Of a DNA stretch of 64,000 bases, positions 38,400 through 46,583 are shown in pieces. A program made the position numbers and the translations under genes. The first letter of the stretch is position 1; each line of letters starts with the position of its first letter. The notes under the pieces are model-generated. The model was not told the DNA's origin. It did not search any database and saw nothing but the letters and a program-made list of their open reading frames with translations. The DNA comes from Lachnospiraceae bacterium (GTDB taxonomy: Bacteria > Bacillota > Clostridia > Lachnospirales > Lachnospiraceae). The stretch is from the NCBI GenBank assembly GCA_009911185.1, contig QXWW01000007.1, positions 62,001 through 126,000 of the forward strand. The letters are read 5' to 3'.

Positions 38400-39050
38400 T
38401 ATCGGAAAAGTAGGTATGTATCAGCCGAACACAAGAACATAGCCTTTTGACTATTCTTCAGAATATTTTCATGCTTTGTGTCCGGCTACCATTTTTAGCC
38501 TTATAAGCCTATTTGTCCTCGACACCCCGGCTTTCATATCTACCGTTTTCACAATAAACAAGGGAAGTCACCAAACGACTGGCTGCTGACCAGTTCCACG
38601 GGAATCGCACCCTTCCGGGGATCACCCGGAGCCGCCCTCATTTGTTGCGACGCTTTTAACGCTCGACTTGTGACTGGACGGGAGTATCATTGTCCCTGCT
38701 GCCTGTTATCGCCCTATCAGTAGCAAACTGATATTTATAACCCGGTATTTCCCGCTCCTTAGATGGGGATAGGACAGCCGCAAACCATTTTCTTTCTGTC
38801 TGTGCGATTCCGCTGCTTTTATCCCCATCCAGCTCATGGCGTACCTGCTAACGTGGCTTACGCTCATCACGATAACAACAGGAATGTACTTGGTGAATGG
38901 GTATGAAGTTTTCAGAGTACAAACCCATTCACCGCATAACGGAAATACCCTTCGGGCATCCCTCCATGCACAAAATCCATGTGCATAAATGCGGAAAACA
39001 GGCAAGGGAATTTTTATCTCCCTCACCTGTTTCCTCACTAATCAGGCAAA
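38400..39050. other. Palindrome-rich stretch without a convincing gene
   Basis: This 0.65 kb between the toxin and the sigma-like gene holds a series of strong inverted repeats: AGCCGAACACAAG/CTTTGTGTCCGGCT (38423-38435 with 38474-38487), a CCGGG-type hairpin near 38615, GGTGAATGGGT/ACCCATTCACC (38892-38902 with 38923-38933, perfect 11 bp), ATGCAC/GTGCAT (38966-38971 with 38981-38986), and a long imperfect one at 38993-39010 with 39017-39034. A 110-codon frame on the minus strand (38706-39038) is compositionally odd and I do not call it. It may be a structured RNA, or a replication or transfer site. Confidence 0.45.
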
Positions 39051-39066
39051 ACCCGAAAGTCCTTTT

Positions 39067-39543
39067 TTAATTTTTTTCAAAAAACTTTTTCAGGCTTTGA
39101 ATTGCCCCATGTATGCTGTACTCTACTGCTCTGGTTGAGCATTGCTCCCGCTCTGCGATTTCCACATAGGTCAATTCTTGAAAATAATGCAGTATAAGCC
39201 TTTTCTTCTGCTTTTCCGGCAGTTCATTGATTGCCTTATGTAGCTTTTCTGTCTGAAGCTTGCGGAACACAACCTCTTCCATGCTTTCAGGCTTTTTCAC
39301 TGCCCTCACATTCAAAGTCGCTTCCCATACCTCGGACTGCTCGATGTGCCTGTCCACTACATTGAGGTACACCAGATCATCTAATTCAAATGAATCAAAA
39401 GCGTCATACAATGCCCTGCTGATTTCCAATTTATGTAAAACCCCTTGTCCATCTTTAAATGAAATGTAATAATGCTTGTCCTTTTCGTATATAGTATAAG
39501 GATTATACTTATCCTTTCTTCTTTTTGGGCGGTTACCCTCCAT
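39067..39543 (-). CDS. Sigma-70 region 4-like regulator
   Basis: A 158-residue protein whose C-terminal 60 residues match sigma-70 region 4: INELPEKQKKRLILHYFQELTYVEIAEREQCSTRAVEYSI, a helix-turn-helix for -35 binding. The N-terminal half lacks region 2. Such proteins occur in Tn916- and Tn1549-type elements and probably control element genes. A hairpin covers part of its ribosome binding site (see 39554-39587). Confidence 0.85.
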   Translation of the reverse strand: MEGNRPKRRKDKYNPYTIYEKDKHYYISFKDGQGVLHKLEISRALYDAFDSFELDDLVYLNVVDRHIEQSEVWEATLNVRAVKKPESMEEVVFRKLQTEKLHKAINELPEKQKKRLILHYFQELTYVEIAEREQCSTRAVEYSIHGAIQSLKKFFEKN

Positions 39544-39553
39544 ATCCTTTCCT

Positions 39554-39587
39554 CCAATCTGAATTTTTTGTTAAAAATCCAGATTGG
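39554..39587 (-). promoter_or_regulatory. Hairpin masking the ribosome binding site of the sigma-like gene
   Basis: CCAATCTG (39554-39561) pairs with CAGATTGG (39580-39587), extended by ATTTTT/AAAAAT, a 15-position stem with one mismatch and a very short loop. On the minus strand its last two bases are the first two G of the GGAGG (39551-39555) that serves the gene starting at 39543. This could limit its translation. Confidence 0.5.
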
Positions 39588-39831
39588 CAGGCGGTGAACG
39601 GCAGCCAACACAACAAAAAGTTTTACGACGTGTTCCAGCAAAAATCGATAAAAGAAAAACCGCAAAGGCTGTCACACCTTTACGGTCTAAGGAGAATTTA
39701 CTTCTATTATATAGAAATTTGACTTCTACTTGTTGGGTAGAAAGCCCCCTTGTACTAACATGGATTTTTTTAACGGGTTATCCGTCCCTTTATATCGTAT
39801 ATGAAAATAGAAATTGCTATTTGCAGGCAAT

Positions 39832-39867
39832 AAAAATCCCTCCAAACTCAAAAACAGGTCTGAAGGG
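39832..39867 (-). terminator. Possible terminator behind the ABC transporter genes
   Basis: On the minus strand CCCTTCAGA and TTTGGAGGG form a 9 bp stem with two G-U pairs, followed by ATTTTTATT, about 100 bases after the ATPase gene. Another stem without a T run (AGCCCG/CGGGCT) lies closer, at about 39900-39932. The remaining gap up to 39544 shows only short hairpins and no gene. Confidence 0.4.
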
Positions 39868-39964
39868 TAAAGTTATTATCATTTGGGCGTGAAGATACAG
39901 CCCGCCAAAACACTGTTTTTTTTATTTGACGGGCTTATCCAAACTATATTTTTAACCTATTTGC

Positions 39965-40651
39965 TTATTCAATCATTCCGTCTTTTACCGTAATCACACG
40001 ATTACTGCTTTTCGCTGCTTCTGGAGAATGTGTTACCATAAGAATTGTCTGTCCGCTATCTTGATTAATTGCTCGTAATAAATCCATAATTTCAGCACCT
40101 GTCGCACTGTCTAAATTTCCTGTCGGTTCATCTGCGAACAAGATTTCTGGACTACCAATTAACGCACGGGCTATGGCGACTCTTTGTTGCTGACCTCCTG
40201 ACAATTCTCTCGGCGTGTGCTTTCTTCTGTCGGTTAGTCCAACAACTTCCAAAATTTCATTAAGCTGCTTTCTATAATCCCGTGTCTTCTTTCCATCCAA
40301 TAACAAGGGCAACATGATATTTTCCTCTACATTCAAGTTGGGAATAAGGTTATAAAACTGAAAAACAAACCCTATTTTCTGCCGTCTGATCTTACTCATC
40401 TTTTCATCATTGAATTTAGATATGTCTATCCCATTCATGGAAACCGTTCCTCTGGTCGGAGTATCCAGACCACCTAAAATATATAGGAGTGTGCTTTTTC
40501 CAGAGCCAGACTGCCCCATAATGGAAACAAATTCGCCCTTTAAGACTTTTATTGAAACATCTTTTAACACCCTTGTCGTTGTATTGCCAAGTTCAAAATC
40601 CTTGACTATATTTTTTCCCTCAATAGCAATATTGCCAGTAATTGATTTCAT
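39965..40651 (-). CDS. ABC transporter ATPase, MacB/LolD type
   Basis: A 228-residue ATPase with GQSGSGKSTLLYI (Walker A), LSGGQQQRVAIARAL (signature), ILFADEP (Walker B) and the switch His in VTHSPEA. It drives the FtsX-type permease encoded immediately upstream. The ATG at 40651 has GGAGG 7 bases upstream and lies 14 bases past the permease stop. The type is common for peptide export or resistance and for envelope stress modules, not substrate import. Confidence 0.92.
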   Translation of the reverse strand: MKSITGNIAIEGKNIVKDFELGNTTTRVLKDVSIKVLKGEFVSIMGQSGSGKSTLLYILGGLDTPTRGTVSMNGIDISKFNDEKMSKIRRQKIGFVFQFYNLIPNLNVEENIMLPLLLDGKKTRDYRKQLNEILEVVGLTDRRKHTPRELSGGQQQRVAIARALIGSPEILFADEPTGNLDSATGAEIMDLLRAINQDSGQTILMVTHSPEAAKSSNRVITVKDGMIE

Positions 40652-40664
40652 TTCCTGTCCTCCA

Positions 40665-43145
40665 TTATTCAAACTTTATTTCTTCCACTAACTTCATTTT
40701 TCTGCTTTTTGTAATAGGAACAACAGAACCTATCAAAGTAATCATAACGCCCATCGTCCCAGCCGATAGGAAAGCCCTGAAATCTAATTCTGGCAGCATT
40801 GAAATTTTGGGGCCTGCCACCAAAAAAATTGTCTGGATTTCCAAGAAAGACACCGTTATAGCAACAAATGCTCCAATTATTCCAGAAGTAAAACTTTCGA
40901 TGAATGTAATTTTTATATTTTGCCTGTTGCTCAAACCGACTGATTTATACATTGCAATCGTGCGCCGTTTCTGCATGTAGTTAATCAGCAGGTTATTGAT
41001 AATACCAACAGCAGCCAGTAACAAAATAAAATATGTCATACTGTGCATTGGTTTCAAAAAAGCTCCTACCGTAGAAAGGGCATCTGCGTTAAATTCCTCC
41101 ACGGTTCTGCTCCAATTTTGTGTACTGCCAAACAGATCCCGTATCTGTACCATAATAGAATCCGGATCAGCAGCGGTATATGCTAAAAAGTTATAATTTG
41201 AAGCACCAAAATCCAAAACAGCATAAGCGGACGGGATAACCGCTTCCACATCAGTTGCCCTTGATTTGAAACTGCCGACTATGACATAAGAATTGCTTCC
41301 CACACCATTCGCCAATGTCACGGTATTGCCAATCCTAAAGCCAGCCCGCTCTAAACAATCTTCACTCAAAACAATAGAACGTGTCTCCATAAATTCAGAA
41401 ACAGCAGAACTTTCCATATCTTTCTTTGTATAATGCAAATTCAACATTGAATTGTACCACTCCAAATTGTCCGTTGCTTCCAAACGGGAAAATACGATAT
41501 TCTCACATTGAATTTCGTTATTAAAAACATAAACTGGCAATACCCTTCCAATACCATCCATTTTCTCGATTTGCTGGACAAAATCATGATTCATTTCCCC
41601 ATCTGCAAATCCTTGAAGCTCAGCTCCGTTAAATACATCCGTGATGTACGTGTTGACAAAATTTCCAACTACCGTAATCGCAATAACAGCGGAAATACTG
41701 ATAAACAGCAAAGTTATATTTTGTGTTATATTTTTGTTATCCCTCATATTTCTTGATGCTAACATCCCCTCATTTCCCCAAATAACTGCATACACACGTT
41801 CCAGACCTTTCGAGAGGAGATTGACAAGAAGCGGAATCACTAAGATTGTTGCAACTATCAATCCTAACAAGGAGAAGCCTCCTGCAAGATACAACATCCC
41901 TCCAGAAGCAACATTTGGTAAAATTACGGATACAGCAAACAACAGAACGCCAATAATAACAATTAAGCGATTGGGCATATGCCTTTCTTCTATAACACCC
42001 AAAATGACACTCTTGATTGGCAACCTGCTTGCACGTCGGACGGGAATCCATGCACTAAGCATTGAAACAGTAACCGCAACTCCAAAGGACAGCAAAACCG
42101 CTGTTCCAGTAATAACCACTGGAATTTCTATTCCCTGCGACAAAGAATCTCCCATGCCTTGTAAAATCAGTTTTAAAGCTCTAATACCAAGCGGAATCCC
42201 TATGATACCCCCGATATAGCCATACAAAGCACTTTCAAGCATCAGAATACGGGTTACTGTTTTTTGGGTTGCCCCAATACTGCGGAATGTTCCAATTATG
42301 GGTAAGCGGTCTAATGTAATGACCTTATAACTGCTGTAAATGATAAAAACACTCATCGTTAAGGAAAAAAAACTAATGAGAAAAAATGGCATTGACTTTT
42401 GCCTTGCATCAGCAACTATCTGAGTTTCATTTACTATTTTCGATACAACAAGGGAACCATCGGAAAGCTCTTTCGATAACGTGTCTATCAACTCATCCGT
42501 AGAAACGCCCATAGCAGGCTCAATTAAAATCTCACTATACCCCTTTTCATATTGTAAGATTTCCTCCAATGTAGATTTCGGAAGTAAAGCTGTTGCCCCT
42601 CTGGTATGTCTTAGAAAAACAGTATCATAACGGGCAATTTCGGCTACTTCAAACGAGATAGGAATGCCACCAATCTGAAGCGTAACGGTATCACCCTTTT
42701 CAATTCCGTATTTTGAAGTAAAACGGTCTGGCAAAATAATCTGATTTCCCGTAAAATCCTTGATTTCTCCGCCATCCACTAATCGGGGTTTATTTATTTG
42801 ATTTAAGAGCGTTAGGTCAGAAGCTATCAAATCAATTGTTTCATAATATCCCTTTTCATGATACAAAGCACTCCCCTTTAACAAACCAACCTTAGTCTGT
42901 ATAGAAGATGATTCTGGAATGTCGTTTAAATCTACAACAAGATTCATATCCTTTGGACTGACGGACACCGTTGCAGTCCCCGCAATTCCACGAGCCATTT
43001 TTCGTTGTGCGTTTTCATAGGACGTGCCGATTGAAAAAGAAACGAATAATAGTATAGTGGAAAGCAGTATTGACAGTATCATAACGATAGTCCGTGTTTT
43101 TCTTTCTTTTACATTCGTGAGAATGTATTTCAAAATAATCTTCAA
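40665..43145 (-). CDS. FtsX-type ABC transporter permease
   Basis: An 826-residue permease with an N-terminal helix, a large extracytoplasmic domain (about 45-250), three helices, a further helix near 415, a second extracytoplasmic domain (about 510-690) and three terminal helices: the duplicated FtsX layout of the BceB/MacB-like superfamily. It starts with TTG (AGGTG upstream). Together with the ATPase, the FMN-binding protein and the upstream two-component system it forms a self-contained sensing and response cassette. Substrate unknown; antimicrobial peptide handling is a reasonable guess only. Confidence 0.88.
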   Translation of the reverse strand: MKIILKYILTNVKERKTRTIVMILSILLSTILLFVSFSIGTSYENAQRKMARGIAGTATVSVSPKDMNLVVDLNDIPESSSIQTKVGLLKGSALYHEKGYYETIDLIASDLTLLNQINKPRLVDGGEIKDFTGNQIILPDRFTSKYGIEKGDTVTLQIGGIPISFEVAEIARYDTVFLRHTRGATALLPKSTLEEILQYEKGYSEILIEPAMGVSTDELIDTLSKELSDGSLVVSKIVNETQIVADARQKSMPFFLISFFSLTMSVFIIYSSYKVITLDRLPIIGTFRSIGATQKTVTRILMLESALYGYIGGIIGIPLGIRALKLILQGMGDSLSQGIEIPVVITGTAVLLSFGVAVTVSMLSAWIPVRRASRLPIKSVILGVIEERHMPNRLIVIIGVLLFAVSVILPNVASGGMLYLAGGFSLLGLIVATILVIPLLVNLLSKGLERVYAVIWGNEGMLASRNMRDNKNITQNITLLFISISAVIAITVVGNFVNTYITDVFNGAELQGFADGEMNHDFVQQIEKMDGIGRVLPVYVFNNEIQCENIVFSRLEATDNLEWYNSMLNLHYTKKDMESSAVSEFMETRSIVLSEDCLERAGFRIGNTVTLANGVGSNSYVIVGSFKSRATDVEAVIPSAYAVLDFGASNYNFLAYTAADPDSIMVQIRDLFGSTQNWSRTVEEFNADALSTVGAFLKPMHSMTYFILLLAAVGIINNLLINYMQKRRTIAMYKSVGLSNRQNIKITFIESFTSGIIGAFVAITVSFLEIQTIFLVAGPKISMLPELDFRAFLSAGTMGVMITLIGSVVPITKSRKMKLVEEIKFE

Positions 43146-43177
43146 ATCTCACACCTGCTTTCTTTCGTAGAAAATCA

Positions 43178-43564
43178 TTATGGATTCTCTGTTAATGCGT
43201 TTTCAATTGCTTTCAATACTGTGCTGCTTGTCAATGTTGCACCAGAAACAGCATCAACATCTAAAGATTGATTGGAACATACACCATCAGCAATTTGTTT
43301 TGCCTGTTCCATATAGGAATCTTTATGCTCTAAAATTTCAATATCGCTTATTTCATGGTCTTTCACATGGACTTTGACAACAGCGAGGAGTATTTTATTC
43401 TGGCATATTCCTATGTACTCTCCGTCAGCAATCGTATTGAAATCAACATCCTTTATATCCAATACTTGGGGACGTAACATAAATGCTATCAACACAAATC
43501 CCACCAATAACGTAATAACAACGGTAATCAATATTGGAATACCTTTTTTTACTTTTAATCTCAT
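43178..43564 (-). CDS. Membrane-anchored FMN-binding domain protein
   Basis: A 128-residue protein: one N-terminal membrane helix (about 8-30) and an external FMN-binding domain ending in DAVSGATLTSSTV, where SGAT is the motif used for covalent FMN attachment in related domains. It is the first gene of the transporter unit, 32 bases before the permease. The start at 43564 has GGAGG 7 bases upstream; the frame runs on further upstream through the promoter region. It is the second FMN-binding protein in the window; the other is chromosomal at 27.3 kb. Confidence 0.85.
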   Translation of the reverse strand: MRLKVKKGIPILITVVITLLVGFVLIAFMLRPQVLDIKDVDFNTIADGEYIGICQNKILLAVVKVHVKDHEISDIEILEHKDSYMEQAKQIADGVCSNQSLDVDAVSGATLTSSTVLKAIENALTENP

Positions 43565-43589
43565 TTCTTCACCTCCATCCGTAAAACAC

Positions 43590-43637
43590 AAAAAAGGTTG
43601 ACAGCTATTACAATTCAAATAATAAGCTATCAACCTT
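43590..43637 (-). terminator. Hairpin with T run between kinase and FMN-binding gene
   Basis: AAGGTTGACAGCTATTA (43594-43610) is largely complementary to TAATAAGCTATCAACCTT (43620-43637). On the minus strand six T follow. It lies 26 bases before the FMN-binding gene, so it would either end the kinase transcript or attenuate the transporter unit. The same bases contain a possible promoter (TTGATA, 15 bases, TGTAAT), so its role is ambiguous. Confidence 0.55.
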
Positions 43638-43671
43638 AATCTCACTTGCTGGCAACCTTAATTAACCTTAA
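43632..43671 (-). promoter_or_regulatory. Direct repeats, likely response regulator binding site
   Basis: TTAAGGTT occurs three times on the minus strand: 43664-43671, 43654-43661 and 43632-43639, with start-to-start distances of 10 and 22 bases, that is one and two helical turns. A one-mismatch copy lies at 43703-43710. OmpR-type regulators bind such direct repeats. The block sits directly upstream of the FMN-binding and ABC transporter genes, which the neighbouring regulator is expected to control. Confidence 0.5.
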
Positions 43672-43706
43672 GATACCTCTAGCCACTTAGCAATAATCAG
43701 AAAGCC

Positions 43707-45119
43707 TTAAGTGACAGGAAAACAAATTCTAAAATCTGTTCCAACACCAATTTCACTTTCCACTATGATATTTCCGCCCTGTGCTTCAATAATACTTTTC
43801 GTTATGGCAAGACCTAATCCCGTTCCTGCTGTTTTCTTTTCTGTATTTGTCCCCCGATAATACCTCTGGAAGAGATGGCTTGTTTCATAAGGGGACATAC
43901 CGTTCCCATTGTCAGAAACAATGACCTCCATGATGTTGCCCATTACTGAAATCTGTATCGTTACCTCTGTATCTTCACTTCCATGTACAAAAGCGTTCAC
44001 AATCAGATTTTGAAAAGCCCGTGTCAATAATTTGCGGTCAAAAGAAAACATAATATCTTCCCTCGCAGAATCAAAATGAATGATACGATTTTCGTACTCT
44101 GGATTATTCAAAATGTCAATCACAAGTTCTCTTAAAAAGCCAACAAAATTCTGTTCTTCACGCTTAACGGGAAACATACCATTCTCTAACTGGTAAGTCA
44201 ACTTTAAATCATCAATCAGAGATTCTATATAAGAAACATTTTTCAGTATCACATTGGAATATCTTTTTACCTTTTCACCAGATGTAATATCTTGTTCAGA
44301 CAGCACTTCTGCATATCCCTTTATGGGAGATAATGGCGTTTTCAAATCATGGGTAATGTTTGCAATCCAGTCCTTCCGCATCTTTTCCGTCTGCTCTTTT
44401 AAATTATCACTTGCCCTAATTTCCATATCTAAATCATTCAAACTTTCAAACACATCATTGAAAACTCCATTATTTGATATAGGCACATAAGAACGCCCCG
44501 CAATATTTTTAATGGATACAGACATACGGTTTATAGTTTTCGTTATCCAAAAACCATATATGAATCCAGATATAAGAATTATAAAAAATACAGTACTTAT
44601 GCACCATAATATGATTGATTTTCCCGCTGTAAATCTATCACCATTCAAATACATAGTAATTTTTGATATATTCAAAGGAAAGTAAATAATGTATGTGTAA
44701 TCCTTTCCGTTATGCGTTATAGTTCCAATAAACAATGTTGTCTGACTGTCTCCGCTATGTCCTGTTTGGCATATCTTTAAAAGTTCTGCATCAGAGTAAA
44801 AATCTTTTGCATTTTGAGGCTTTTGATAACCAGCTACTTCCTGCCCACTGTCGTTTAATATCTGTATCCCTGCTTGATTTGATTGCAACAATTCCAAACC
44901 AGACTGCTTAATCCCAGGTATATCATCTATAAAAATAATCTGTTCTCCAAACTCTCTTGTAAATTCCATTGGATAATCGCTTCTTGCAAAAGAATTGGCA
45001 GGCGCATGAACTGTAATAATGGAAAGAATAAGGAAACCAGCAAATACTATCACAATAAATACTGCCAGAAAAAGCATCAAATATATATGTAATATGGAGC
45101 GATAACCAGATTTTTTCAT
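43707..45119 (-). CDS. Sensor histidine kinase
   Basis: A 470-residue membrane kinase. Two membrane helices (about 10-32 and 160-185) enclose an external sensor of about 125 residues; a HAMP-like linker follows. The phosphoacceptor box is NITHDLKTPLSPIKGYAE (His near 255), and the ATPase domain shows NLIVNAFVHGS, VSDNGNGMS and GTGLGLAITKSI. Its ATG directly follows the stop codon of the response regulator gene. Confidence 0.93.
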   Translation of the reverse strand: MKKSGYRSILHIYLMLFLAVFIVIVFAGFLILSIITVHAPANSFARSDYPMEFTREFGEQIIFIDDIPGIKQSGLELLQSNQAGIQILNDSGQEVAGYQKPQNAKDFYSDAELLKICQTGHSGDSQTTLFIGTITHNGKDYTYIIYFPLNISKITMYLNGDRFTAGKSIILWCISTVFFIILISGFIYGFWITKTINRMSVSIKNIAGRSYVPISNNGVFNDVFESLNDLDMEIRASDNLKEQTEKMRKDWIANITHDLKTPLSPIKGYAEVLSEQDITSGEKVKRYSNVILKNVSYIESLIDDLKLTYQLENGMFPVKREEQNFVGFLRELVIDILNNPEYENRIIHFDSAREDIMFSFDRKLLTRAFQNLIVNAFVHGSEDTEVTIQISVMGNIMEVIVSDNGNGMSPYETSHLFQRYYRGTNTEKKTAGTGLGLAITKSIIEAQGGNIIVESEIGVGTDFRICFPVT

Positions 45120-45824
45120 TTAATCAATCCTTTTCTTTAATTTATAGCCTAAGCCTTTAACTGTAATAAGTAGCTTAGGATTTGAAGGCGTTTCTTCAAT
45201 TTTCTCACGAAGATGTCGGATATGAACCATAATCGTATTATCACAAATGCCACCGCTTTCTCCCCAGACTTGCTCATACAGACGGTCTTTGCTGATAATC
45301 TTATTCGCATTTTCCATGAAATACGCTAGGAGTAAAAATTCTCGCCCGGTCAGACTGATTTCTTTTCCGTCCTTATAGATACGGCTGCTATCTTTATCTA
45401 ATGACAGGGTATCAACAATAACCAAATTTTTATCATCTGTTTGTGCAGTAGTCTGATATTGCTGACGGCGGATCTGTGCCTTAATTCGGAACACAATTTC
45501 CCGTGGACTGAAAGGTTTTGTTATATAATCATCCCCACCACTTGACAGCCCAAGTATTTTATCAATATCATCATTCCTTGAAGAAAGAAACAGAATAGAA
45601 CATATTGAAGATTCACGTATTTTTTTACATACTTCTATACCATCAATATCTGGAAGCATAATATCCAGTACAATTACATCTGGTTGAAACTCTCTGCACA
45701 TTTCCAACGCATCCATACCTGTATATGCTTTTTGAATATTCTGAAAGCCATCCTGCCGCAGCACTTCTTCCATCAAATCTACAATGTCTTTTTCATCATC
45801 TACCAATAATATTTTACTATTCAC
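45120..45824 (-). CDS. OmpR-family response regulator
   Basis: A 234-residue two-domain regulator. The receiver has the acidic pair in LLVDDEKD, the phosphorylated Asp in VIVLDIMLPDIDG (near residue 51), Ser in FLSSRND and Lys in ITKPFSP. The C-terminal winged helix is typical OmpR/PhoB (LTGREFLLLAYF, TVKGLGYKL). A GTG at 45824, 8 bases after GAGG, is the likely start; it overlaps the small HTH gene by 8 bases. Direct repeats upstream of the transporter genes are a likely target. Confidence 0.93.
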   Translation of the reverse strand: MNSKILLVDDEKDIVDLMEEVLRQDGFQNIQKAYTGMDALEMCREFQPDVIVLDIMLPDIDGIEVCKKIRESSICSILFLSSRNDDIDKILGLSSGGDDYITKPFSPREIVFRIKAQIRRQQYQTTAQTDDKNLVIVDTLSLDKDSSRIYKDGKEISLTGREFLLLAYFMENANKIISKDRLYEQVWGESGGICDNTIMVHIRHLREKIEETPSNPKLLITVKGLGYKLKKRID

Positions 45825-46008
45825 AAATACCACCTCTTTCAGATTTTCTCCGCTTGTCTAAAGGTTTCTCTGTACCTTTCGGAATAAGCCATACCCGATT
45901 CACATTTAATATTCCCTCTATTCGATTTTCTTTACAAAGCCGCTGCACTCGCCGTACCGAGATTCCCCAAAGTTCTGCGGCTTCTTGCGCTGTCATATAT
46001 TCAAACAT
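45817..46008 (-). CDS. Small excisionase-type HTH protein leading the cargo operon
   Basis: A 63-residue protein with a MerR/excisionase-like helix-turn-helix: MTAQEAAELWGISVRRVQRL followed by the wing NRVWLIPKG, then a basic tail. AAGGAGG 6 bases before the ATG at 46008 decides the start. It is the first gene of the cargo operon and overlaps the response regulator gene. It may be a DNA-binding co-regulator or a remnant of the cassette's own mobility; not determined. Confidence 0.75.
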   Translation of the reverse strand: MFEYMTAQEAAELWGISVRRVQRLCKENRIEGILNVNRVWLIPKGTEKPLDKRRKSERGGICE

Positions 46009-46036
46009 TTCTAACCTCCTTAATCGTGCTGTATCC

Positions 46037-46065
46037 ATTATATCCGTTTAAACGAACAATATCAA
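46037..46065 (-). promoter_or_regulatory. Strong promoter of the cargo operon with palindromic operator in the spacer
   Basis: On the minus strand TTGATA (46060-46065), a 17-base spacer and TATAAT (46037-46042) form a near-consensus sigma-A promoter about 29 bases before the HTH gene. The spacer contains the perfect palindrome CGTTTAAACG (46045-46054). A half copy, CGTTTAA, lies at 46134-46140 over the -35 region of the divergent XRE gene. Confidence 0.7.
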
Positions 46066-46133
46066 CTATGTATATAGGAATTTTTATCTCTTATATGAAG
46101 ATATTTAATCTCCTATCACAAGGGATTACACAT

Positions 46134-46164
46134 CGTTTAAGTAGAACTTTTATTTCTGTATAAT
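46134..46164 (+). promoter_or_regulatory. Promoter of the XRE regulator gene
   Basis: TATAAT at 46159-46164, with a weak -35 (TTTAAG, 46136-46141) at 17 bases. The -35 overlaps CGTTTAA, a half of the palindrome found in the divergent promoter, which suggests shared or autogenous control. Confidence 0.5.
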
Positions 46165-46201
46165 AAATAGAACAAATCTATCCGAACAGGTGGTGAAAAA
46201 A

Positions 46202-46555
46202 ATGAGAGAAGCCGCAGGAAACTTTGACTTTATGGAATTAGGGCAGGCAATTCAAAACGCCCGTGAGAAACAGAGAATCACAAGAGAGGAATTAGCCGAA
46301 GAACTCGGCATTTCCGCAAGACATTTGCAGTCCATTGAAAAAGAGGGGCAATATCCCAGCTTTCCACTGTTCATCCAGCTTGTGACCATATTCCACATAT
46401 CCGTTGACCAGTACATACATCCCGAATTTCCGACAGAAAAATCAACTTTACGCCGACAATTGGATGCACTCTTTGACACATTCGATGATTCAGAGTTGAC
46501 TATCATAGCAGGAACAGCACAGGGGATATGTAAAGCAAAAGAGCCAGAGGAATAA
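46202..46555 (+). CDS. XRE-family transcriptional regulator
   Basis: A 117-residue DNA-binding protein, the only clear plus-strand gene. The lambda-repressor-type HTH is in residues 11-65: LGQAIQNAREKQRITREELAEELGISARHLQSIEK with the following helix FIQLVTIFHISVDQYI. The C-terminal part is helical and acidic. The ATG at 46202 is preferred over a GTG four codons earlier because AGGTGG is then well placed. It stands between the cargo cassette and the transfer genes, divergent from the former, and may repress one or both. Confidence 0.88.
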   Translation: MREAAGNFDFMELGQAIQNAREKQRITREELAEELGISARHLQSIEKEGQYPSFPLFIQLVTIFHISVDQYIHPEFPTEKSTLRRQLDALFDTFDDSELTIIAGTAQGICKAKEPEE

Positions 46556-46567
46556 ACCTCTGGTTTT
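46544..46567 (+). terminator. Terminator of the XRE gene
   Basis: CCAGAGG (46544-46550) and CCTCTGG (46557-46563) with loop AATAAA, followed by TTTTCCTTTT on the plus strand. The stop codon TAA lies in the loop. It separates this gene from the convergent lysozyme gene, 28 bases away. Confidence 0.7.
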
Positions 46568-46583
46568 CCTTTTGCCCCTGTCC

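Noticed and set aside
38706-39038. 110-codon minus-strand frame between the toxin and sigma-like genes
   Set aside because: No ribosome binding site, odd composition for a protein and full overlap with strong inverted repeats; listed as a structured stretch instead.
39900-39932. AGCCCG/CGGGCT stem behind the ABC ATPase gene as its terminator
   Set aside because: The stem is good, but no T run follows on either strand; the site at 39832-39867 fits slightly better.
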